Shown here: positions 1-10,245 of the stretch, piece after piece
Layout of the letters: each line of letters starts with the position of its first letter
Position numbering within the stretch: the first letter of the stretch is position 1
DNA from: Tragulus kanchil
Taxonomy: Eukaryota > Chordata > Mammalia > Artiodactyla > Tragulidae
Direction: 5' to 3'
Assembly (NCBI GenBank): GCA_022376925.1
Contig: JAIOJX010000031.1
Coordinates: 140,882,854 to 140,946,853, forward strand
Length of the DNA stretch: 64,000 nucleotides
Position numbers and translations under genes: made by a program
The notes under the pieces: generated by a model
The model's database searches: none
What the model saw: the letters and a program-made list of their open reading frames with translations, nothing else
What the model was told of the DNA's origin: nothing

Positions 1-565
1 AGTAGCGAGATAACAGCTGATTGTTTCCATCGATAGCCCATCCTCTTTGCAAGCCTCCCAAATTTAGAAGCTTACCTGGAGTTCCAGAACTGAACTGGCT
101 TCGACTGAGTGGCATGTCTAATCCAGAACTGGCCATTTGGGCCATAAGTCTGTGATGCTTTTAATGGCTGATGCTGAGTCCATGTGCTCCTTTGGGAGTC
201 AGGGGAAAGTTATTTTGACATGAGTCACATAGACTGAAAATGAGATGGATTTGGCTCACAAAATAACATCAAAATTAGGGGAAGGAAATGGATTCTGGGC
301 AGGCAAAGCCCCCAGAGAGACCTGGGTCTTTGAGAAGCAGCAGAGACCCTTTGTGGTTTGGGACCTTGGGAAGGTAGAGGATGGTTTAGGTGAGAACCCC
401 TCCCCAAGTGCCCTCCCCCAGGGGGTGTTGCTTTCTGTGTGGGGTTATTGTTTTTCCAGAGTGAGAAGCCCCTGTTTCCCAACCCTTTTTAGGAATAGAG
501 TCATTATCTTCGCAGAGGAATACATCACAGGCTTAAAGCCTGGGTAACAGAATTGAGAAGTGAAA
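1..565. other. NKD1 intron, unique sequence
   Basis: No exon, RNA gene or clear repeat recognised. It lies upstream of the first visible NKD1 exon and is taken to be intronic. Confidence 0.5.
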
Positions 566-730
566 AACTCACACAGTCGTGTGTGACTCTTTGCGACCCA
601 TGGAATTCTTCAGACAAGAATACTGGAGTGGCTAGCCTTCCCTTCTCCAGGGGATCTTCCCAACCCAGGAGTCGAACCAGGGTCTCCTGCATTGCAGGCA
701 GAGTCTTTACCAGCTGAGCTACCAGGGAAG
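566..730 (-). mobile_element. Bov-tA/Bov-A type SINE
   Basis: Read on the minus strand, it starts with the tRNA-like CTGGTAGCTCAGCTGGTAAA and continues through GCAATGCAGGAGACC to the Bov-A part (CCAGTATTCTTG, TTGCGACCCATGG region in complement). This is the standard ruminant Bov-tA layout. Confidence 0.85.
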
Positions 731-736
731 AACTGA

Positions 737-1759
737 ATGGAGGTGGCAGTTTGCAAGGCTCCTCAGGGGCGTGGTGGCGTGTGCCCTCTCCTAACACGCG
801 TGGTGGGCAGGACGACACAGCCTCGGCAGACACCCTCTTCCTTTCTGGTTCTGAAGAGCCTCAGTCTCAGGAGCTGACCATAAAAGGGCTTGCCCCCTCC
901 TCGGAGGCCTTAGGAAATCTTGCAAGCAGACAGTGCTTGCTGAATCTTCATTCCAGCTCTCCTTCACCTCCTGCTAACATGAGGAATAGTAAGGGCGTGA
1001 GGATTTCCAAGGACGGTGACCCAGCAAGGCCCCGGGGAGAGCCTTCCTTGGTGTCTTTCTCCTGCCAAGCAGCAAGGAGGTTGGCTCCCAGTCCAGGGAA
1101 GACCCAGCCTGGTGTTTCCCCCGGTCTATTTTTAGCCCCAAAGCCACTCCGCACGTCTGGCTATAAATACCGTGTCCCTCCATGCGCTCGGCCAGCAGCA
1201 GGCGTGTTTCTGTGCACTGGGGCATTCAGACGCCCGCCTCACTGCACCCTCAGTCTACTGCTGGCATCTGGGCCAGCTTCCCACCTCAGAAGGAAGTCCC
1301 TGCTCATCCTTCAGGTGTCCATTTGTACGAGAGTCCCGGGCACCCACTCCTCTGTGCCAGACTGCGTCCAGTCAACGGGGCTGATTTCCCAGCTGGGACT
1401 GCCAAAGCGTTCGTTCTTAGACCTCGAGTCAGCTGGGACCCTTGGAGATCACATCCCAGGGCCCCAGGCCTGTTGTGATGTGTAGGCGATGGTGTTGGTG
1501 GACCTCGCTTTCCTCATCTGTAGAACAGAGATAAAGGATGCCGCCTTCTTGGGCTTTCTAAGATGATGAGAGAGAGTGGGCCGTCGTGGAGGGGCAGAGC
1601 AGCTCAAGGGAAAGGAAGAAAGAGGGGTCTTCTGTGGGCCTCGCCAGAATGGCTGAGATCCCCAGTGAGCCAGCAAGTGCGAGGCTGGAGCCCAGGCCTC
1701 AGATGGGCAGTCCCCAGCAGCCCCAGTCTAGCCTTCAGGTATCCCAGCCCAGCACAGGC
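737..1759. other. NKD1 intron, mostly unique sequence
   Basis: No NKD1 exon is recognised here. An open frame of 244 codons crosses 751-1485, but it has no recognisable protein similarity and codon use looks random. A MEF2-like motif (1126-1135) and a TATAAATA (1162-1169) stand out. Confidence 0.5.
1126..1169 (+). promoter_or_regulatory. MEF2-like site followed by TATA-like box, candidate intronic promoter
   Basis: CTATTTTTAG at 1126-1135 is a perfect match to the MEF2 consensus YTA(A/T)4TAR. TATAAATA at 1162-1169 lies 26 bp downstream. Both are inside the NKD1 intron. The motifs are real; promoter function is inference. Confidence 0.3.
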
Positions 1760-1956
1760 ACAAAAGCAAAAATAGATGACCTGGATGGCATCAAAATTAA
1801 ATGCTTTTATGCATCACAGGACACAATCAGCAAAGGGAAAGGCAATCTACAGAACAGGGTACAAATCAAGTGTCTGAGAAGAGATTATTATCCAGAAAAT
1901 ATAAAGAACTCCTACAATTCAACAATAAACAACTCCACTAGAAAACGGGGGCAGAG
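1760..1956 (+). mobile_element. LINE-1 fragment, ORF2 3' region, upstream piece
   Basis: Matches the L1 ORF2 segment seen as GGCATCAAAATTAAATGC, then ATAAAGAACTCCTACAATTC. The L1 is interrupted by the SINE at 1957-2240 and resumes at 2241. Confidence 0.8.
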
Positions 1957-2240
1957 GGGCTTCCCTGGTGGTCCATTGGGTAAGGACACCACCTTGTAGC
2001 ACAAGAGGCGCCGGTTTGATCCCTGGCCTGGGAAGATCCCACGTTCCGCAGAGCGGCTGGACTGATGTGTCCAACTACTGAGCCAGAGCTCTGGAGTGCA
2101 TGCGCCCAGAGCCGGTGCTCTGCAACGAGAGAGGCCACTGCAATGGGAGGCCCACACGGGCCAAAGAACAAAGATAAATAAATGAAAGATCAATAGAAGT
2201 GGTCCAAAAAAATTTTTTTTAAAAAAAAGGAAAGGAAAGT
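1957..2240 (+). mobile_element. CHR-type tRNA-derived SINE inserted in L1
   Basis: Starts GGGCTTCCCTGGTGGTCC, contains the B-box-like GGTTTGATCCC and a CCAGAGCCGGTGCTCTGCAA body, and ends in A/T-rich tail. It is flanked by the 8-bp target-site duplication GGGCAGAG at 1949-1956 and 2241-2248. Family naming (CHR) is from memory. Confidence 0.8.
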
Positions 2241-2856
2241 GGGCAGAGACTACCTAGACATTTCTCCAAAGGAGATACCCAAATAGCCAGCAAGCACATG
2301 AAAAGATGTTCAGCCTCACTAGTCATCAGGGAAATGCAAATCCACATCACAGTGAGATACTACTACCTCACACTGTCAGAGCGGTTGTTATCCAAAGGAT
2401 AAAACATAACGAGTGTTGGTGAGAAGGTGGAGACAAGGGAGCCCTTGTGCACTGTTGATGGGATGGGAAATTGGTTCAACTGCTATGCAAAACAGTATGG
2501 AGGTTCATCAAAAAAGTAAACATACATAGGATTTCCATGTGACCCAGACATTCCACTTCTGGGTATATACCCCAAAGAAATGAAAGCAGACTCTCTAAGA
2601 GATATTTGGATAGCCATGTTCATAGCAGCATTATTCACAATAGTCAAAAGGTGGATGCAACCCCAGTGTCCATTGACGGCTAAATGAATGGACAAAATGT
2701 GACCTATTCACACAGTGGACTATTATTTAGCCTTAGAAAGGAAGGAAATTCTGACACATGCCACAGCATGGATGAAGCTTGAGGAGGCTATGCTAAGTGA
2801 AAGAGGCCAGGCACAAAAAGACCAATACTGTATGCATCCACTTATATGAGGTACCT
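2241..2856 (+). mobile_element. LINE-1 fragment, 3' end of ORF2
   Basis: Carries the well-known L1 text GGGTATATACCCCAAAGAA and CAGTGTCCATTGACGG. It continues the L1 piece at 1760-1956 after the SINE insertion. No intact ORF2 frame. It is duplicated as part of D1. Confidence 0.85.
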
Positions 2857-2988
2857 GTGCTGTCCTTTATCACTCAGCCGGGCCCGACTGTTTGCAACCC
2901 CATGGACAGTAGCCTGCCAGCCTCCTCTGTCCATGGGATTCTTCAAACGAGAATACTGCCTGTCCCTCCTCTAGGGAATCTTTCCAAC
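2857..2988 (-). mobile_element. Bov-tA SINE, truncated by the D1 seam
   Basis: The minus-strand Bov-tA inserted in the L1. Only its Bov-A part is present because the first D1 copy stops at 2988. The complete element is at 3979-4173. Confidence 0.75.
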
Positions 2989-3078
2989 AATCTACAGAAC
3001 AGGGTACTAGAAAAACGAAAATATAAAGAACTCCTACAATTCAACAATAAACAACTCCACTAGAAAACGGGGGCAGAG

Positions 3079-3362
3079 GGGCTTCCCTGGTGGTCCATTG
3101 GGTAAGGACACCACCTTGTAGCACAAGAGGCGCCGGTTTGATCCCTGGCCTGGGAAGATCCCACGTTCCGCAGAGCGGCTGGACTGATGTGTCCAACTAC
3201 TGAGCCAGAGCTCTGGAGTGCATGCGCCCAGAGCCGGTGCTCTGCAACGAGAGAGGCCACTGCAATGGGAGGCCCACACGGGCCAAAGAACAAAGATAAA
3301 TAAATGAAAGATCAATAGAAGTGGTCCAAAAAAATTTTTTTTAAAAAAACGGAAAGGAAAGT
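3079..3362 (+). mobile_element. CHR-type SINE, D1 second copy
   Basis: Same element as at 1957-2240, with the same target-site duplication (3071-3078 and 3363-3370). Confidence 0.8.
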
Positions 3363-3978
3363 GGGCAGAGACTACCTAGACATTTCTCCAAAGGAGATAC
3401 CCAAATAGCCAGCAAGCACATGAAAAGATGTTCAGCCTCACTAGTCATCAGGGAAATGCAAATCCACATCACAGTGAGATACTACTACCTCACACTGTCA
3501 GAGCGGTTGTTATCCAAAGGATAAAACATAACGAGTGTTGGTGAGAAGGTGGAGACAAGGGAGCCCTTGTGCACTGTTGATGGGATGGGAAATTGGTTCA
3601 ACTGCTATGCAAAACAGTATGGAGGTTCATCAAAAAAGTAAACATACATAGGATTTCCATGTGACCCAGACATTCCACTTCTGGGTATATACCCCAAAGA
3701 AATGAAAGCAGACTCTCTAAGAGATATTTGGATAGCCATGTTCATAGCAGCATTATTCACAATAGTCAAAAGGTGGATGCAACCCCAGTGTCCATTGACG
3801 GCTAAATGAATGGACAAAATGTGACCTATTCACACAGTGGACTATTATTTAGCCTTAGAAAGGAAGGAAATTCTGACACATGCCACAGCATGGATGAAGC
3901 TTGAGGAGGCTATGCTAAGTGAAAGAGGCCAGGCACAAAAAGACCAATACTGTATGCATCCACTTATATGAGGTACCT
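3363..3978 (+). mobile_element. LINE-1 3' fragment, D1 second copy
   Basis: Same L1 fragment as 2241-2856, leading into the intact Bov-tA insertion. Confidence 0.85.
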
Positions 3979-4173
3979 GTGCTGTCCTTTATCACTCAGC
4001 CGGGCCCGACTGTTTGCAACCCCATGGACAGTAGCCTGCCAGCCTCCTCTGTCCATGGGATTCTTCAAACGAGAATACTGCCTGTCCCTCCTCTAGGGAA
4101 TCTTTCCAACCCAGGGATGGAACCCAGGCCTCCTACATTGCAGGTGGATTCTTAACCGTCTGAGCACTATAAG
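3979..4173 (-). mobile_element. Bov-tA SINE inserted in L1, complete copy
   Basis: Bov-A part then the tRNA-like end (complement of CTTATAGTGCTCAGACGG). It splits the L1 between GAGGTACCT and GGACCTAGAGTGG, which are similar enough to be a target-site duplication. Confidence 0.8.
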
Positions 4174-6224
4174 GGACCTAGAGTGGTCAAATTCATAGAG
4201 ACAGAAATAAATGGGGGGTGGCAGAGACTGGGGTAGAGGGAAACCAAGTTGAAAAAACAAATTAGTTGCTAGGATTGACGTTTCTGAAAACTTAGCAGGA
4301 GATTCCGGATTTCTGACTTCTTTGGAATGGCCCTCAGCCTGCCTTGTCCCATTACAAGTCAGCTTAGCGGGGTGGCTGCCGCCTCCTGTGGGTGTGGACG
4401 GTGCCCAGTTGGTCCCGCTACTTCTGGCCATCCACCCATGGCAGTGGCTTGGCGTCACCTCTGCCTAAAGGCTTATGGGTTGAGGGGGCAAGTGAGAGCC
4501 GAGCGCATCTGTGTTCATGAAGAGTCTCTGGGCAGAAGAGTCAGTAAGCCTGACTGACAGAGGGCGAATACCTTTTCCAGAGGTTTCCAACATCATTCAA
4601 AGCAGGAAGCCTCCCCTCAGATGTGGGGTGGGGGTGGGAGACCTAGAGAGGGGGACCTGGTCCTCCTCCATCCCCCAGTCAGGAGGATTGGAGAGTGCAG
4701 TTTTGGTTGAGGGATAACTGAGACCCAGAGAGAAGACAAGATTTGGTCAGGTTCTCACAGAAGAGCTTATCTTTTAGGGAGGCAGCCACTTTTCCATATT
4801 TCATTGAGCAGGTGCGCATCAGACCCAAAGCAGATGCTGTTGACGCCCACACCCACAGCCTCTGAGGCCCTCCTCTGAGTTTACCTGTCAAATAGTGCCC
4901 AGTGGAAGAGCTTTCTCTGGAGCCTAGGAGATGGCTTAGACTTTGCAGGACAGCCTGGAAGTTTGGGGGGTGCAGCAACCCCCGGGTAGCTCTCCACCTG
5001 CAAGGAATGACTTTTCTGAAGTGACTTCCACTCAGTTCCTGAGAGGCCCCACTGCCATCGAGCCCTGGCCCTTTTCCCACCCTTCTCTCGTCCCCTCCAG
5101 GTGAACCTCTGCCTTTCCTTTGGCCATCACCTTCCTCTGTCCATGGGATTCTTCAAACGAGAATACTGCCTGTCCCTCCTCTAGGGAATCTTTCCAACCC
5201 AGGGATGGAACCCAGGCCTCCTACATTGCAGGTGGATTCTTAACCGTCTGAGCACTATAAGGGACCTAGAGTGGTCAAATTCATAGAGACAGAAATAAAT
5301 GGGGGGTGGCAGAGACTGGGGTAGAGGGAAACCAAGTTGAAAAAACAAATTAGTTGCTAGGATTGACGTTTCTGAAAACTTAGCAGGAGATTCCGGATTT
5401 CTGACTTCTTTGGAATGGCCCTCAGCCTGCCTTGTCCCATTACAAGTCAGCTTAGCGGGGTGGCTGCCGCCTCCTGTGGGTGTGGACGGTGCCCAGTTGG
5501 TCCCGCTACTTCTGGCCATCCACCCATGGCAGTGGCTTGGCGTCACCTCTGCCTAAAGGCTTATGGGTTGAGGGGGCAAGTGAGAGCCGAGCGCATCTGT
5601 GTTCATGAAGAGTCTCTGGGCAGAAGAGTCAGTAAGCCTGACTGACAGAGGGCGAATACCTTTTCCAGAGGTTTCCAACATCATTCAAAGCAGGAAGCCT
5701 CCCCTCAGATGTGGGGTGGGGGTGGGAGACCTAGAGAGGGGGACCTGGTCCTCCTCCATCCCCCAGTCAGGAGGATTGGAGAGTGCAGTTTTGGTTGAGG
5801 GATAACTGAGACCCAGAGAGAAGACAAGATTTGGTCAGGTTCTCACAGAAGAGCTTATCTTTTAGGGAGGCAGCCACTTTTCCATATTTCATTGAGCAGG
5901 TGCGCATCAGACCCAAAGCAGATGCTGTTGACGCCCACACCCACAGCCTCTGAGGCCCTCCTCTGAGTTTACCTGTCAAATAGTGCCCAGTGGAAGAGCT
6001 TTCTCTGGAGCCTAGGAGATGGCTTAGACTTTGCAGGACAGCCTGGAAGTTTGGGGGGTGCAGCAACCCCCGGGTAGCTCTCCACCTGCAAGGAATGACT
6101 TTTCTGAAGTGACTTCCACTCAGTTCCTGAGAGGGCCCCACTGCCATCGAGCCCTGCTGCCCACGGCCTTTCCTTTGCCATCATTCACCCTTCCTCTCTG
6201 CGTCCCCTCCAGGTGAACCTCTGA
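4045..6224. repeat. Tandem duplication D2, displacement about 1,088 bp
   Basis: 4045-about 5111 is repeated at 5133-6224. Near its end the first copy loses scattered bases relative to the second (compare 5066-5111 with 6146-6224), then switches to the start of the second copy. The first 66 bases (4045-4110) are also the end of D1, so that text is present three times. Confidence 0.93.
4174..4262 (+). mobile_element. LINE-1 3' UTR piece after the SINE
   Basis: GTCAAATTCATAGAGACAGAA is typical of the L1 segment that follows the TTATATGAGGTACCT text. It confirms that one L1 was hit by two SINEs. It recurs at 5262-5350. Confidence 0.7.
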
Positions 6225-6345
6225 CAATCTAGGCTGATACTGAGCTTTGAGGGAACCAGGGAGGTTCCAACCTTGTGGACTCCCCAGGCCTTCCGAGTTC
6301 CTTGTTTTTAACGCACGTGGGTCTCTGCTTCCCTTCCCCATCCAG
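4263..6345. other. NKD1 intron, unique sequence carried in D2
   Basis: Apart from the D2 duplication and the short SINE/L1 remnants at 5133-5350, no exon or repeat family is recognised. The 3' end (about 6320-6345) is the polypyrimidine tract of the next NKD1 exon. Confidence 0.55.
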
Positions 6346-6493
6346 GACATCACCAGCCTGCTGCACACCATCTACGAGGTGGTCGACTCCTCCGTCAACC
6401 ACTCTCCGACGTCGAGCAAGACTCTGCGAGTGAAGCTCACCGTGGCCCCGGATGGGAGCCAAAGCAAGAAGAGCCTCCTTCTCAATCACCCCG
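6346..6493 (+). CDS. NKD1: NKD1 coding exon, end of the EF-hand region
   Basis: NKD1 is a cytoplasmic, membrane-associated feedback inhibitor of Wnt/beta-catenin signalling that binds Dishevelled through its EF-hand region. This 148-bp exon encodes 49 residues beginning DITSLLHTIYEVVDSSVNH, which I recognise as vertebrate NKD1. It is preceded by a pyrimidine-rich tract with AG at 6344-6345 and followed by GT at 6494-6495. It starts in phase 0 and leaves one base over, completed as an Asp codon by the next exon. In the family, as I recall it, the first Asp is the last ligand position of the single EF-hand loop, so the loop is split by the intron and its first part lies upstream of the window. 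The last residues (SLLLNHP) differ from the human SVLVNQA, as expected for an ortholog. No in-frame stop is present. Identification is very secure. Confidence 0.95.
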
Positions 6494-6954
6494 GTGAGGG
6501 CTGGCAGGCCCTGCTGGCGGCGGGGTCGCCCCACTCCCAGTTCTCGGGAGGGATCAGGAGGGAGTCCTGAGGTCTTTCCTGTGAGCTTCTCTAGGGACAA
6601 GTGGGACTTGAGCGGGTCCTTGAAGGAGCAGGGTTTGGATAGGGAAGAATTACAGCGACAGTAGGCCCTGCGTTAGTAGCTCTGGAGGTGGGCCTGGGCG
6701 TGGCAAAAGCGGAGGAAGACGAGTGGGCGGGGAGAGTGGGCGGGGCCTCAGAGGTGGCTAAGGAAGCTCCGGGTAAGCAGGGCAGGTAGCTGCTGGACCC
6801 CTGTAGTTGGTCCTGGGTCGGAGAACCCACCCGTCAGAGCCATCGCGAAGCTGCCATGGGCCAGTTTTTTTGTGTGCCAGGCAGCTTGGGAAGGGCCGGG
6901 CGGTGGGTGGGCTCGCCCAGCTGCTCACCCAGCTGTTTTTCGGACGGGATTCAG

Positions 6955-7039
6955 ACCTGCAGAGCGCCAGGCCCAGAGCTGAGCCCAAACCCGCGGAGGA
7001 GCTGCGAAGCTGGGAGAAGAAGCAGCGGGCCCTCCTCAG
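6955..7039 (+). CDS. NKD1: NKD1 coding exon, linker after the EF-hand
   Basis: This 85-bp exon encodes about 28 residues (DLQSARPRAEPKP then EELRSWEKKQRALLR), matching the vertebrate NKD1 segment between the EF-hand region and the central part of the protein. The acceptor AG is at 6953-6954 and the donor GT at 7040-7041 (consensus GTAAGG). The first two bases finish the Asp codon begun in the previous exon. The last two bases (AG) are completed by G from the next exon to give Arg. The segment is charged and probably unstructured. It lies 461 bp downstream of the preceding exon. No frameshift or stop is seen. A longer frame runs through the exon into flanking intron, but the splice sites and homology define the boundaries. 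Confidence 0.93.
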
Positions 7040-8168
7040 GTAAGGCGCGCTCAAGCGCAGGTTGCCACCAACTGTGTACCTGCCTCTAGGGGATTCCAGG
7101 CAGGAGGGAGTGATTTCAGAGGACAGGCTCACAAACCAAACTCAGTTTTCCAAACCAGCTAAACGTAGGTCTGTGTTGCCTCATCCAAAATGCTTTGGGC
7201 CAGATTTGCTTTGGAATTTGGCACTTGCTGAGTTTCAGAAAGGTGCTTCCCCTGTGTTTCCATTTGAGGTCTGAGCAGCACCCCAGGATTTAGCACAGAA
7301 CTATTTCTGCAGGGACCCCCATAAATATTCACGCTAAGTGAGATAAAGACTCTGGCTACCTTCACATCTGTTGAGACCAAGCGTAGCAGCCAAATGAATT
7401 ATGGCACATCTTTGTTTTCAGGCGTTTTGGATTTCAGAATTGCGGATAAAGGATTGTAAGGCTGCAATTAGCTTTCACCTGTTGTTTTTCTTTAACTGCA
7501 GGAAAGGAAGTGAAGGGAGGGAGGGAAGAAAAAGACAGATTGGGTAAAGCAAAGTGCTGAGTTGAACAGCAATACAGACTCACAGTGCTGTGGGAGGCAT
7601 GAGGAGGGTCCGTATCTACTGTGACCATGGAAAGGAAAGGACTGAGCCTTGAGACGGATTAGCACAGGGGAAACAGACAAGGTGATCCAAGCAGGGGCAC
7701 AGCATGGTGTGAGGAGAGGGCTCGGAATCCGGGGTGCCCAGCCTGGCTACAGATGTGGAGGCTGTCCTAAGGGGGGCAGGGAGGAGGCAAGCTAGCGTGG
7801 GCAGATCGCAGAGGCCCCTGAAGGGGAGGGGGCGGGCAGCCTAGAATCCTGCAGTGGGGGCAAGGTCACCCCCCCGCTCCCCCCGCCACACACACACCTT
7901 ACCCACACACGGGGACGGCCCATTCTGGAGTTGGAACAGGTGATGGAGTTTGCTGACCTCAACCCCGATGGCTTGGAGGCTTCTGTGCCCACTGTCCCCT
8001 GGGGAGCCGGGCGGGGAGGAAAAGGAGGACCAGAGTAACTGAAGGGGTCACTCCCTCTCCGGCTCCCAAGACCCAGACCAAAATTAACAGAGGGTCCAGA
8101 CGTGCTTGACCCGGCGGCTGGGCACGGTGAGGCCAGGGCCCGCCCTCTCGCTTGCCTTCCCCCGATAG
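7040..8168. other. NKD1 intron
   Basis: No repeat family recognised. It holds the first arm of D3 from 7209. A C-rich/ACACAC stretch lies near 7868-7910. Confidence 0.55.
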
Positions 8169-8296
8169 GTTCCAGGGCGACAGCCGTCCGGAGCAGCCCG
8201 GCTGCTACCACCATTGCGTAGATGAGAACATCGAGAGGAGAAACCACTACTTAGATCTCGCCGGGATAGAAAACTACACGTCCCAGTTCGGGTCTG
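8169..8296 (+). CDS. NKD1: NKD1 coding exon, first of two identical copies
   Basis: This 128-bp exon encodes FQGDSRPEQPGCYHHCVDE and then the ERRNHYLDLAGIENYTSQFG segment, strongly conserved in NKD1. AG at 8167-8168 precedes it and GT at 8297-8298 follows. Its first base completes the Arg codon from the previous exon and its last G is completed to Gly by the final exon. The same exon recurs at 9307-9434 within duplication D3. Because 128 is not a multiple of three, a transcript using both copies would shift frame, while one copy joins the final exon perfectly. I therefore take a single copy as the real gene structure. The Cys/His-containing CYHHC stretch is visible, but I would not assign it a metal-binding role from sequence alone. 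Confidence 0.93.
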
Positions 8297-9306
8297 GTAA
8301 GGGAGCTCCTTCACCTGCGAGGCGGTTGCCTCATCCAAAATCCCCACTTTGGAATTTGGCACTTGCTGAGTTTCAGAAAGGTGCTTCCCCTGTGTTTCCA
8401 TTTGAGGTCTGAGCAGCACCCCAGGATTTAGCACAGAACTATTTCTGCAGGGACCCCCATAAATATTCACGCTAAGTGAGATAAAGACTCTGGCTACCTT
8501 CACATCTGTTGAGACCAAGCGTAGCAGCCAAATGAATTATGGCACATCTTTGTTTTCAGGCGTTTTGGATTTCAGAATTGCGGATAAAGGATTGTAAGGC
8601 TGCAATTAGCTTTCACCTGTTGTTTTTCTTTAACTGCAGGAAAGGAAGTGAAGGGAGGGAGGGAAGAAAAAGACAGATTGGGTAAAGCAAAGTGCTGAGT
8701 TGAACAGCAATACAGACTCACAGTGCTGTGGGAGGCATGAGGAGGGTCCGTATCTACTGTGACCATGGAAAGGAAAGGACTGAGCCTTGAGACGGATTAG
8801 CACAGGGGAAAGAGAGAAGGTGATCCAAGCAGGGGCACAGCATGGTGTGAGGAGAGGGCTCGGAATCCGGGGTGCCCAGCCTGGCTACAGATGTGGAGGC
8901 TGTCCTAAGGGGGGCAGGGAGGAGGCAAGCTAGCGTGGGCAGATCGCAGAGGCCCCTGAAGGGGAGGGGGCGGGCAGCCTAGAATCCTGCAGTGGGGGCA
9001 AGGTCACCCCCCCGCTCCCCCCGCCACACACACACCTTACCCACACACGGGGACGGCCCATTCTGGAGTTGGAACAGGTGATGGAGTTTGCTGACCTCAA
9101 CCCCGATGGCTTGGAGGCTTCTGTGCCCACTGTCCCCTGGGGAGCCGGGCGGGGAGGAAAAGGAGGACCAGAGTAACTGAAGGGGTCACTCCCTCTCCGG
9201 CTCCCAAGACCCAGACCAAAATTAACAGAGGGTCCAGACGTGCTTGACCCGGCGGCTGGGCACGGTGAGGCCAGGGCCCGCCCTCTCGCTTGCCTTCCCC
9301 CGATAG

Positions 9307-9434
9307 GTTCCAGGGCGACAGCCGTCCGGAGCAGCCCGGCTGCTACCACCATTGCGTAGATGAGAACATCGAGAGGAGAAACCACTACTTAGATCTCGCC
9401 GGGATAGAAAACTACACGTCCCAGTTCGGGTCTG
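9307..9434 (+). CDS. NKD1: Second copy of the same NKD1 exon (probable assembly duplicate)
   Basis: An exact repeat of the exon at 8169-8296, displaced by 1,138 bp, with the same acceptor (AG 9305-9306) and donor (GT 9435-9436). Human NKD1, as I remember it, has this segment once. Inclusion of both copies would break the reading frame of the final exon, so at most one is used. This copy is followed by the sequence that continues smoothly toward the last exon, whereas the first copy runs into the seam at about 8,322. It should be treated as the same exon rather than as a second exon. Confidence 0.85.
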
Positions 9435-10245
9435 GTAAGGGAGCTCCTTCACCTGCGAGGGCGGCCAGGGGAGGGCGTGGCTGGGCGGCCAGGTGGGCGG
9501 GGCGGACGCGTTCACCGGCCTCCCTGGACTGGGGGCGGCACAGCTTTTCCTGGACTTACAAAGAAGAGCCTTCTTGGAAGAGAGACGTTTTGAAAAATCA
9601 CAACGTTTTGAAAAAGTTCAAAGTAATACTTGCGCAAAGTTGAACACAATCACATATTATCCAAGGGTGTATCATTCAATGAAAACATCTATTCGGTGCT
9701 GCACCCCGATCGACCTCCACCCCCCTTCCCCTCTTCCAGTGAGGCCCCTGGGCTTGTTTTGCTTAAGCCTGCTGTCTTTATGAGCCCTTGGCGTCTTGGC
9801 TCTTGCTAAGATAAATGGAGACACAGGCCACTTACGTGGACGCCCCTCAACGCCCTTCCTCCCCCTTCTCCTGGGTTTCATTCTTCTCTGCTTACCTCTG
9901 CACCTTAAAGAACAAGCTTATAGATTTTCCTTTGTGCTCCAGTGACCCAAGACAGTTAACAGGGTCTCTGTCTCCTCCCTTTTCAAAATCTTAGAAGGAG
10001 AATTATTTGTAAAGACGTAACAAAGAAACACTTCTTCCCACTTAGCAGATGGCAGAGGTCCATCCGAAGAAACGGTTTTTCCAAAGCAGGGAGGAGCGGT
10101 CGCTGGGTGGGGAGCGGGTGAGCTCTGATACGGGACAGCTGCCTCTAGCGGTCTAGGCGAAGAGGGAGAAGGGTGACTTTGGGGGCACCCTGCCACCGCA
10201 GCATGCAGCAGGTGCTCATGAGACCTCTGTCGACTTGACTCCTAG
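9435..10245. other. Last NKD1 intron
   Basis: Unique sequence. A short direct repeat, ACGTTTTGAAAAA, occurs twice near 9585-9615. No repeat family recognised. Confidence 0.55.

Larger units (their letters stand above)
1895..4110. repeat. Tandem duplication D1, displacement 1,122 bp
   Basis: 1895-2988 is repeated at 3017-4110. Contents are L1, CHR SINE and part of a Bov-tA. The seam (2989-3016) begins with a stretch identical to 1844-1861 and then loses about 25 bases relative to the first copy, as if the second copy started with a poor-quality version of the same flank. Confidence 0.95.
7209..9459. repeat. Tandem duplication D3, displacement 1,138 bp, includes an NKD1 exon
   Basis: 7209-8321 is repeated at 8347-9459 with very few differences (for example near 7671 against 8809). 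The seam 8322-8346 contains GTTGCCTCATCCAAAAT, which also occurs at 7177-7193 just upstream of the first copy, with about 12 bases lost in between. Confidence 0.96.

Noticed and set aside
751..1485. 244-codon plus-strand open frame in the NKD1 intron
   Set aside because: No recognisable protein, biased only by GC content, contains intronic text and no supporting splice pattern.
1912..3315. Repeated 93-codon minus-strand frames that look like a conserved protein family (also near 41.0, 43.5, 44.6 and 45.8 kb)
   Set aside because: All lie in CHR-type SINE copies; similarity reflects the SINE, not a gene family.
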